Source: Brachypodius melanocephalos (Eukaryota > Chordata > Aves > Passeriformes > Pycnonotidae). From it: DNA of 64,000 nt. A model generated the notes under the pieces. That model was not told where the DNA came from. It worked only from the letters and a program-made list of their open reading frames with translations, and did not search any database. The DNA is taken from contig VZSR01000028.1 of assembly GCA_013398615.1 (NCBI GenBank), positions 785,537-849,536 of the forward strand, in the 5' to 3' direction. Shown here piece by piece: positions 50,901 to 61,000 of the stretch. The first letter of the stretch is position 1. The number at the start of each line of letters is the position of its first letter. The position numbers were made by a program, and so were the translations under genes.

Positions 50901-53770
50901 GGGGCAGGTTCATTTAATTTCTAAGTCCATTTCTGTTTCAAGTCTTTATTGTTGGTAAACAAAGCATTAGCTTTAAGACATCAAGAAAAAACTCAGCTGA
51001 AAGGCTGAAAGCTTTGCCATACATTCATCTCAGCATGATTTCTGTTGGTCTGGGGCTTGGTTTCAGTAGAATCCTTAGGGCAAACAACAGGCCTGAGACT
51101 ATCTAAAAGTCAAATACAGATTTTTGCCTGTAATTCGCATCCACAGAAAAGAAGCATAATTTCACGAAAGCAGTAGTATAAGGTGTGTGGCTTTCCCTCC
51201 CACTTCAGAGGTTCCTGGACTCAAAGTTACCATCCAGTGTAGTTCATTTCTTTGTTAAATCTTTCCTTAACATAAAATTAATGCCTTATCCTTATCCACA
51301 CCCTTCTTTCTACCCATTCTGTTACCTGAACTTGCTGACAAACAAGATCACTCCATAGTAAAATGACTGAGTTACTGATTTACAGCTCCTGATGAGAGAC
51401 ATTGAAACCCACAAGTAATAAACAAAGTATGAGAAATTACCACTGTTGTAACCACAAGATAGCAGCTAAGGGACAATGAAATACTAGTGAACACTGCCTA
51501 CCTGACTGTTTAAGGTCCATGAAACAATTGATACATAATTATGGAAGAGCAGGCAATGAAAAATCTAATAATTACCTCACAGCAGAAACAAACAGAAAAC
51601 AGCAGAAACACTCATATTTTAAAGTACCCATTCATAGCTGGCAAGGTTCTCTTTACACTTTCCTCCATTCTTTGATTTCCATATCCTTTGCTGAGTCTTT
51701 GTGTAGGTAAGTACATTGAAATATAAATTCACCTAGAATTATACCCCACCTGCAGAGACAAATCTGTAACCCACCTTTTCCCACTGATCTCTCCCATTAT
51801 TGCCCATATATCTATGTAAGAAAAAACTCATAGCAAATATTAAATGTCTGTCTGTACAGGGAGAGAATGAACTTGACCCAAACCCAGTCATGCAGACACC
51901 CCAAAGCCACCCCAACAACCTTAAAGGGAGCTACCTGGCTTAGGAAATCCTCTAGAAGGTCAGACCAGGAGACCACTCACCCTGAATGACACAAGAACAG
52001 ACTGTTCTGTTGCAAACCACAAATGCTTTACTTTCCATATAGAGCACCTATATAAGGCAAGAACTGCCTACACAAGCAGCACTGATTGCCTAGGCCCACT
52101 AAAATAACTACATTGCTACAACTCCAGCAGAGTGGAAAACGGCTGCTTTATAGTCTGGGAGCATCCGAATTACGGAGGTGGCAGCACTTAGCCAGGGAGG
52201 AGTCTCCCATTTCTGTCAGAGGATGGCTTTTTATTGCTTCATTGAAGGCTGCTGCAGGACTGGTGTGTGTAGGAGCAGCTGCTCTTACAGGAGTCAAGAA
52301 AGCAAGCAATATCTGAAGGGAGGACTGGGATTTTTACATGGCTTTGCTAGGGCCTGACTTCTTCAAAGGGACCAAGCTGTAAGAAAAAAATGAAATCAAC
52401 TGTTGTTTGGTCTAGAAAAGGCTGCAAAAAATGCGATAAGAGATTGAAACTCAAAAGATCTGCTAGAAGGAGCTTCCTTTTATGGAATTATTGTGAAGGG
52501 GCCAAATAATAATAGTTTGCATTTACTAGAAAGGTGATGCAGGCTGGCTGTTAGGGAGGAACTCCCAGCAGTAACTCAAGCCCTGAGATCACTCTCTCAG
52601 GGAGGAGGCAGGCTCTCTTTTTTTCCTAGACACATTTCACTGAAGGGTGTCCAGGGTGATTTAAGCACAGCAGATCCTGCCCTGGGGACAGAGCTAGACT
52701 CCAAGCTCTTATTTTTTTTCATGATGGAAAAAATTATGTTACATCCTCAAGGCAGCAGAATATTGCGGGTAGCATCAAGTAGCAGAGCACATGTATCACA
52801 CAACTAAAAATAATTTTACTGTCTCATTTTTGTCAGTGTCCCTCCATCCGTGCTAGATACTATGTTTAGATATTGCAGAAAAAGATACTTCTACCACTCC
52901 CACAGTGGTGATCCACATGAAACAGTATTGAGCAGAGGTTAGCTCTTAAATTTCACCGAGGAAACTTCACTGATCTTCTAAAAACAACACAAATATGCAA
53001 AGGCCTGTTGCAGGAACATATCTCAATCTGTCTTTGGACTCTTGGTGATACTTATCCATCCCTAGAAAAAATTAATGTGGCAGACACTACAACGATATTG
53101 CACAGTCAATTCCTTTGCAAAGGATTTCCAAACCTTGTATTAAATCATTGTATTGGAGTGAAAATCCCCTGAAAGTAATCAACTGTGTAATGAATGGCAA
53201 AGCTGTATGAACCCAAGTGAGGAGATGACCTAGCTGCTGAAGGACCGGGGCTGTGGCCAGAAGTTGCAGGACTGTGATTCTCCCAGCAAACTAGAGAGAT
53301 GCTCCATGTCTGCTTAAACCTTCTCCCTGCTTTGGAATCTGACACGACATTAATTTCCAGCCTCACTTTCCAAGGGAGCGGGAGGACACGAGGGGATGCC
53401 CATGCCCTGTGGAAGATCCTGTTGCTGAAGGAGCAGAAGGAAAGTCCTTCACCGGAGTGTGGCTGTGTAAGCACAGCCCGCTGTGCTCAGGCAGGGCCAC
53501 CCGCAAGCTGAGGGACGTCTTTTTGCGTTTCTTCTTTGAAAATCTAACTTTTTTGACGCAGTATAACTTTAGTTCCTTGGGCCTACGCAAGCTCTGCATA
53601 CAGGGTAGGGGGCTGCCTTACAGGTGCACCAGGTTGGGTGTGTGGATATACCCATGCTCTGCAGGCTATGCTGGCAGGCCTCTCTGGAGCGTATGTACGT
53701 GCTTGGTAACCTTTATTACTTATGAAGCAGAGCAGTGCGGAGGTTTCTTGGCGTGCTCAGGATGGGGATG
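41951..53770. other. Intergenic region between SGO2 and NBEAL1
   Basis: About 11.8 kb of AT-rich sequence lies between the divergently oriented SGO2 and NBEAL1 starts. I see no protein-coding gene I can name. The longest open frame (42900-43370, minus, 156 codons) has no recognisable domain and is probably chance. A possible isolated exon at 42493-42664 (minus) is listed separately. Poly(A) runs occur near 46.79 and 47.36 kb. No CR1 copy, LTR or RNA gene is convincing here. Confidence 0.6.
42493..42664 (-). other. Possible orphan coding exon of unknown gene
   Basis: On the minus strand a 172-base block opens after AATAATCTCAG and ends at GAAG/GTAATT, with 57 codons free of stops in one frame. 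The peptide starts LQRDVNKVWEKDVLVIMQTK and continues hydrophilic and Asp/Glu/Lys/Asn-rich, more like a real protein than translated intron. I do not recognise it, and no companion exon is visible nearby. The acceptor has a weak pyrimidine tract. It may be a lost or decayed exon, or chance. Confidence 0.25.
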
Positions 53771-53824
53771 CTGATTCTTTACGGCACGCTTCTGGCGCAG
53801 GCCGGGCCGGGGGCCGCCGGCTGT

Positions 53825-54130
53825 GCGGCTGAGGCGCGGCAGGCAGCGGACGGGCCGTGCGGNNNNNNNNNNNNNNNNNNNNNNNNNNNNNNNNNNNNNN
53901 NNNNNNNNNNNNNNNNNNNNNNNNNNNNNNNNNNNNNNNNNNNNNNNNNNNNNNNNNNNNNNNNNNNNNNNNNNNNNNNNNNNNNNNNNNNNNNNNNNNN
54001 NNNNNNNNNNNNNNNNNNNNNNNNNNNNNNNNNNNNNNNNNNNNNNNNNNNNNNNNNNNNNNTGCGGCTGAGGCGCGGCAGGCAGCGGACGGGCTGTGCG
54101 GCTGAGGCGCGGCAGGCAGCGGACGGGCTG
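53825..54130 (+). repeat. 34-bp GC-rich minisatellite, interrupted by an assembly gap
   Basis: The unit CTGTGCGGCTGAGGCGCGGC plus AGGCAGCGGACGGG (34 bp) is seen once left of the N-gap and twice right of it in near-identical form, with partial units at the ends. It lies just upstream of the NBEAL1 promoter core. The unit is not a multiple of three. The open frames that cross it are artefacts of GC-rich repeats. Confidence 0.9.
53863..54062. other. Assembly gap (200 N)
   Basis: Exactly 200 N interrupt the 34-bp minisatellite. The true repeat length is therefore unknown and is probably larger or variable, since assemblers collapse or break on such arrays. Confidence 0.99.
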
Positions 54131-55017
54131 TGCCCCGGGCGGGCACTGCCCTGCCCTGCCCTGCCCTGCCCGCGGCCAAGATGGCGCCCGCGGCTTCCCC
54201 GCCCCTCAGCGGCGGCCCGGGGCGTGTGCGGGAGCGCGGGCGGGGCGGGCGATGTGGCGAGGCTCGGCCCCTCCCGCCCGGCCGCCACTCGCCGCGGCCC
54301 GGGTAGGCTGCGGGAGAGGCCGCGGCAGCGCGGCGGGAGCCGGGGAGGCCGGGGCGCGGTAGGTGGCGGCGCGGGGCGGCCGGTCCCGGCCGGGAGCGGG
54401 CGGCGGCGCAGCGCGGGGCTCTTCCCGCGGCTCTGCCCGGCAGCCGCTGGCCTGCGGGGCCCGCTGGGGTCCGGAGCGGCCGCGGAGCCCGGGACAGAAG
54501 GGCGGTGGCAGCGGCTGTCACTGCCGGGCCGGCAGCGGCGGTACCCGGGGCTCCGGCGGCCTCGCACGGCAGCCCTGCGGCTTCCCCCCCTGCCAAAGCG
54601 AGGGAGCGTCACGAACATTAAACGCCAGACCTGTCCGTCACCGGGGAATAGTGTCAGAGACCAAAGCGGTGCGACCTGTCGCCGCCCGATTCCCCAGGTT
54701 GTCTGTGGGCTTTAAGTGCACATTTGTTTTTTTCTCCCTTCACCAAAGGCCTGAAGGATATGTTTTCACTTTCAGAGATTAAAGCCGAAGCAGCGCTGGC
54801 GAAGAACGGACATGCTTGACACTTGTCTGCAGTTGCTTATGTTGCACTTCGTTGTTTACTCGAAAAGGAAAGACTGAGACCTCGTTACTTGGCTTCTTCT
54901 CGGCTTATGATATAACTAATAATAAACCAAAACTGTGGAAAGAGTACCCGGGAACTGAGCATGGTAGGATCTTGAAGAGAAAAGTAGCTGGGATCGACAG
55001 GAAGAGGAAGGGGAGGA

Positions 55018-55068
55018 ATGGCATCCCGAGAGAGGCTATATGAGCTTTGGATGCTTTACTGCAATAAG
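55018..55068 (+). CDS. NBEAL1: NBEAL1, neurobeachin-like 1, first coding exon only
   Basis: NBEAL1 is a very large BEACH/WD40 scaffold protein linked to membrane traffic. Only its first 17 codons are here: MASRERLYELWMLYCNK, ending exactly on a codon at AAG/GTAGGT. As I recall them, mammalian NBEAL1 starts MASRERL.ELWMLYC and NBEAL2 starts with a related MA..ERLYELW, so the match favours NBEAL1. The exon probably begins at 54776 after TTTTCACTTTCAG. The ATG has G at -3 and +4, a good Kozak context. No second coding exon was recognised up to the right edge. The short match makes this weaker than the other genes. Confidence 0.8.
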
Positions 55069-58000
55069 GTAGGTATTTGTGTTTGTTTGCTTTTATCCTC
55101 TCTTGTTTGGTAGGCAGGTATTTAAATTGTAATAGCTTTTGTCTTGGAAATTGCACAGACATGATTAGCTTTTCGTAAGGAGGTAATTACACTTCTTTTA
55201 CTATTTACTGCCACATCCCATGGTTTGGTATTCAGGTTGGTCTTTTTTATGTTTGAGATGAAAATTGCGGTGTTCGTGGGTCAGTTTAAGCAGTTATTGT
55301 AGCTGTATATGTCAACTATGTGAATGCATACGTTTACATAATTCTTCGTTTTGTAGCACATTAAGCTGTACTGTATTGATTTATTTCAGTACTGCCTAGT
55401 GTTTGGCTTTGTCCTTACTGATTTCTGAACAGCTTCAATTTTATTTAAACTTTATTAGCAAAACCCTTCCCAAAGAGCGAATTTATTAAGTTACTCCACA
55501 GTCTACCTTTGCCATGTCTACATATTCCATTAGTAATGAATTTCCTTTACCTGGCAGAAATAATATAGAAATGTTGTCCTGCCTCCATTTGCATTTTATA
55601 GTGTAAAGCAATTAATGTGTTTAAAACACATGTCCTAATTGCTGCCGAGTGTGCTGAGTATGTAGAGAAATTGGATTGCAGATTATCGGAATAGGTAGCT
55701 GTAAAATAAGTAGCATACAAAAAATACCTGTAAAGGTGGAGGAAAGGCCTGATCTACTGTCATACAGGAGCTCAGTGGCAAGGGCAGCATTTGGTGGCCT
55801 TTTTCTCTGGTTTTGTTTTGCCTTTTTGCAGTCTCATGCTTCGTTTGTATTTCAGTTTCTTTAAGTCTTGGATCCAGTAGGACATTAAGGATAGAACAGT
55901 CCTTCCCTTGTTCTTCCCACCTCATTTCTAGAGAATGCCCGTCTCAAGGGAGTAGAATGTGAGATGTTAAGTACAGACCATTTAACACAAGTGCACAAAG
56001 TACTTGTCTTAATTGTACCATCTCCTAATTTTTGTGCAACCTTAATGCTCTGCATGTTGTTAAAACTAGAGCAGACATAACAGCATGGTGTTATTTCTTA
56101 CTGCTCACCGTGTGGGTGATCTGCTGGGTTGAACCTTTGCCTTTTAAACCAGTGTAGTAATGATAATGGCAGTAGGAAGTGGAGTAGCACTGGAGAAGAT
56201 GGATGTTTTGCCAGTGAGTTCATCGATGTGAGAGGAACAAATGCACTTGGAATACACTCAAAGATTCCAGACTTGACTCAGCTTTGGGCGACACTAAGGC
56301 CTCAGAGATGAGCCAGATTCTGAGTTTCTTTGCTCAGCTGTTCTTTGGCTCTTTCCTCACTTGTTGTTTAAAATATTCTTCTGTCTGTCTTGGACCTACT
56401 CCCCCTTTGCTGGAACCTTTCATTCAGATTGTATGCCACCATCTCCATGTTGTTCACATAGCAGGAAGTTTGCATGAAGAAGTGCTATTTAAAACGTGTA
56501 GTTTAGATCGCTTAGGTGATGTTCAGTTTCTTTATGGAAATGATGTATCCACAGTCTACTCAGATCTCAGGTGGTAGAGGATGGACTGTTAAAAAAAAAT
56601 CATATATTCAGTTTCCTCATTAGTTATCAGTGACATTTGGGCCTTTTTTTTTTCTTTCAGACCCATATATTAAGGACATAATTAAATGAATTTGTTTGTT
56701 GTAAGGGCTTGTTCCTAAGTAACAAAGCATACATTTTAGAGTGTCTTCAAAATATGAGGGCAGCTGGAGTGATTCAGAAAAAGGGAGTCTTTGCTTTTTC
56801 AGTAAGTGTTAGACACAAAACAGTTTTTTTCCTTATCTCTCAACTGGTTCAGGTTAAAATGATAATTTATTCTGCTTGAGGCAGGCATCCAGAATTAATC
56901 CAGAACTGGATTAAGCTTGGTGAAGTTAAGAGCAGATGAAGAAGCTATGTCTCCATCTTGGGATGTAAAATATGGGAAGCCTTAATTTAAATTTATTTGT
57001 TCAGTCCACTTGGAAACGTCTGTATATTGTGCTTTTTTCTCCTCAGAGAATGGGAAGGTGTAGCAATAATTAACAGTGACAGGATATAGTGGCTTAGAGA
57101 AAAGTTATTTATACCTGGGACTGCCCAGTGAAGTGTAGTACATTGCACTGCAATGACTTTGTCCCAGAATGACATCCTGGGAAAGAAAGCTGGGCAATTT
57201 CTTCAAACTAGGAAAACGGCTGGGGAGTTACAGCTGAGTAAAGCAGGAATTTATTGTGCCACAAACCCCAAATATGTGGCTTTAGCTTTTGCAGCCTTGT
57301 TAGCTACAGAAACAGTGAAATCTGAGCTACTCCTTTGTGATGCTTCAGATTGTTGCTAATAGTCTTGTCTTTTGATAATCGGGTCCTTCATGATAATCTT
57401 TTAAATACAGCACCCTGTGCTAAAACAGCTAGGCTTTTCACAGCTTTCAAGTGCTGCATAATGCTATATTACCATCTATCCTGGGTCATGACTCTTGTTC
57501 TTTGTGATCCCTTGACATCTCTGGCAGCATCAGGTGTCAGTTGCAACGCTTAGTTTTGTGCAAAGTAACCTTAGGGAGGCATTTCTCCATTTTCATTGCC
57601 TCTTGTGCAGTTGAGGAATTGGAGATTTGGGCAGACAGCAACCTTAGTCAGGGCCTCTGCAGGAGCAGCCTTTGGAAGACACCAAGTATGAGGTGGTTTA
57701 ATTTTTTGGGGGGGTTTGCTTTTTTGTTTTTTGGGGGTATTTTTTGTGTTTCGTTTGTTTGTTTGGGTTTTTTGGGTGTGTGGGTTTTAAAAAATATTTT
57801 TTTAAAGAAAGTATTTGACTGTCTGCAAGGGTTTGGTTTTAGTTGGTATTCAGTTGTTTTTCATCTGGCAGTTCCTAATCTAGGGCTAGGATTTGGGTTT
57901 GGATTTTTTTTTTCTCCTGTTTCCCTAAAAGCTACAGATTACAGTCTACTGTTACAGATGAAAGTAGCAACCGCATTTGATTTACTTCTGATGCTGCATG

Positions 58001-61000
58001 GAAGCACTTTAAAACTTTATTAGATTTAGTAAAATTTAGATTTGAGTCACTGGGGTTGTTATCACCATGTTGTATCATTCACAGTGTGGTTTTGTCTTGA
58101 GTCTTTTCTTGGTTTTGGTTTTTTTCTTTCTTTTTTTTCAATTTGTTGATATTAAAGTTTCTGCAAAGAGTGCCTTGTTAAGGATGTAACTTCCTGATGA
58201 TTTTCAGTTTCAAATGATCTTAGTGGTTGGGGGATTTTTTTTCTGTTCAGTGAACTGTTAATGTACAATGCCTTTACTCAAATATTGATATAAATGTAAA
58301 CGGCTGTCTTCTCATCCAAATGTTGGAATGTGAGCATTTTAAGATAATTGAATTGTGTAGAATAGATAGCAGAAATGTTTTCCAGTTGATTGCCAGTTTA
58401 AAGCCTTCAATAACCTACAGAGGAGCATGAAACACTTCTTATATAAGTGCATATAGAGCAGAGACCTGAAAATGCTTTCCTAATGTAAGTGTAGAGCAAG
58501 AGAAGAGCTCCATTAGGTAGAAGAAAAGGACATGCTTTCATGTGTGTCTGTGACTTCTTTGGGTTTATGTGACTGAGGTTATCTACTAGTCTTGTTGTGT
58601 AACATTAGGCTGTCATGGCTGTAATATTACTATGATAATATTGATATTGTAATATTGGTTGAGTAACCTTTTATTAGATATTAATTATATGTTAATTGAG
58701 AAAATTTGTTTCATAATCCTCTGAAGTAACTTTTGCTGTAGATTGAAGTTAAAGAGATTCAACCTCTATCTTATCTGTACTTCATCTCCATTGTTCTGGT
58801 AGATATTTCAGACTCTTAGACAAAAAAGCATGTCAGGATTTCTGATATTTTGGATTTTGTTCAGAAGATGTTCAGATAGCCTTTTATACAGAGATCTTTC
58901 TAGTCTGTGAAAATAAAAAGAGATGCTAGTTGCCTTCAAAAGGGGTTTCAAAGGCGTTAATGCAAGCATTTAACTGCCATATGCACATCAGAAAATCTGC
59001 AGTTTTCATGCTACTGCAAGGGTTCTGAGCTTTTTCTTACACTCTTGTCTTCAACATAGCCCTGATTTCATTTGAACACTGCCTTTTCCTGTGAGATGAC
59101 ACAATGATTTGAAGGGAAAGCTGTGAATGTTCCTCACTCGCTTTGGAGCCTGTGCTTCACATTTTAAAGAGGGAATATTCAACCCCAGTGTCATTGATAC
59201 AGTCAGGACTCTGTGTTAGCTGATCATAATGATCTGGTCTTTACTAATGCAGTAGCTGAGCCAGTCACATCCCTTGCTGTGTTAAGAGCAGCAGACCTGT
59301 GCATAAGCTGTTATCTCAAATGTGCTCTCTTACCTTGTGCTGTACCTCTCATTTGTTTTCACAAAATCTAATTGTATTGAGATAAATATATTATGATTTT
59401 CTCTCTGGCGCAGTGAGGGATGTCTGTATGTTATAAGTCTCATTTAATATTGTAACATTGTTTCTCAAAGAAATGTGGATTTAGCCAAACTATGCTTTGT
59501 TATGGTGAGAAATATGCAATTCAACAAGAATATAATGATCTTTGATGTTGAATTGTAAGCCCCATGTGAAACACTGACCTTTGCATCCCAAATGTGATCT
59601 CATCCTGACTTGGCCTGCCCTTGTCTTCCTTCTTGTGCAGTTGCTGACCTGTCAGTGGTGCAGATCCCATTGCTATATATTGCTTTTGTTAGAGTTGATA
59701 AAGAAGTATTCAGCTTACAGTTAGATGAATGTTTGAGCAAGCCAATGTTCAGTAAAAGTAATTTTTTCATAATTCTCTATCATGTAAATTTGTGCCTTTG
59801 CTGAAACTAGTGAGTAAAGTCTTGTAAGGAATTGATGTGTAAGATATCTTTTCTGTGGATTGTTTTAAGTAAATCTCTGCGTTCCTAGGGAGTGTAACTT
59901 GTAGAAGATCATGTCACAAGTCACTTGTGGCCATGTGGTAGTAAAAATATCTTTGCTCTGTCTCTATTCAAGAGGCTGAAGTAAGAATGGATATAAATAA
60001 ACAACAGTTGGTCTTCAGTTCTGAATGAACTGCTATTTTAAGAGATGTCTCCTAGTCCAAGAACTAACATAATTCTGATATTTACAAATATAGAACTTTT
60101 CATGTAAATAACTGACATAAATATATGAGACATCAGGCTCTTGAATGGCTGATTCCTTCCTTAATTCTGGGCCAGGGTGACCTTGTGTTGGTAGCTGTTC
60201 AGACACAGAACAGAGACTGACAGAGAATGTGGCCTTTAGGTTGCAGTGAGGCAGCAGATAAATCTAAACAGGCAAAGAGAGGTAAGAAAACCGTAACACT
60301 TTGCAAGCTATGAAGAAATTCTTGTTATTCTTTAATATATTTGGCAGTACATATATGGAGCTGCTCCTGCTAGATGAAGTAGATTCTGAGGTTTGTCCAT
60401 GTTTTTGATGTAAGATTCAGGGCTTTAGTGGTGTCCAAGATGAGGTTCCAATTCCCTTATGTCTATGGGTTTGTGGATCAGCGAGAATCGGTGAGAAACG
60501 TCCAGTTCTGAACATGCCAACAAATATAACTCAGATCAAGCTTTTACTGACATGAAAGAATTGAGTGTCTCTTAAATGGAATGATACATCACAAAGCTAC
60601 AAACACAGGCTTCTGGTTCTCTATTGATGCTCTAATATAGAGCTAATTTAACAAACCCTGGATCACTGTGTGTGGCTGAGTTATGGCTCTTTTAACTTGG
60701 TCAGCTGGGCAGATCTGGGGATAACGTGTGTCCTGATAAAAGAATGTTGCCAAATCAACTCAAATATGCAGTTTGTTTGTGCTGATTACAGAAATGAGAG
60801 AAAGGCTTGCTAGCTGCCCGTGGAACAGCAGTGAAGCTTACAGTCTGAATCCAAATGTTGTCAATAGATACTGTTAAAATATTTACAGGCTTCAGAAAGG
60901 TTAAACAGCTGCTGTAGAAGAGAGGAGAACTTATCTAATTACTGAGCTTTTCTTGCTGAAAGAATTATATGTGAGTAGGGGAACAAATATCAAAACATGC

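Larger units (their letters stand above)
53770..54700 (+). promoter_or_regulatory. NBEAL1: NBEAL1 CpG-island promoter and presumed first non-coding exon
   Basis: A dense GC/CpG block precedes the NBEAL1 start. It contains a short CCCTG tandem run (about 54147-54170) and CCAAGATGGCGCC (54176-54188), one base off the YY1 motif that often sits at transcription starts. A GCGCG/GTAGGTGG site near 54358 is a possible first-exon donor. With the acceptor at 54775 it would give a short 5' UTR intron. The exact start is not determined. Confidence 0.65.

Noticed and set aside
53735..54715. A 326-codon frame on the plus strand and 279-codon frames on the minus strand
   Set aside because: They run through 200 N and a GC-rich minisatellite; composition and overlap show them to be artefacts.
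57541..58023. A 160-codon plus-strand frame with hydrophobic stretches
   Set aside because: It crosses the G/T-rich tract and matches no family; it lies in the NBEAL1 intron and does not resemble the expected next exon.
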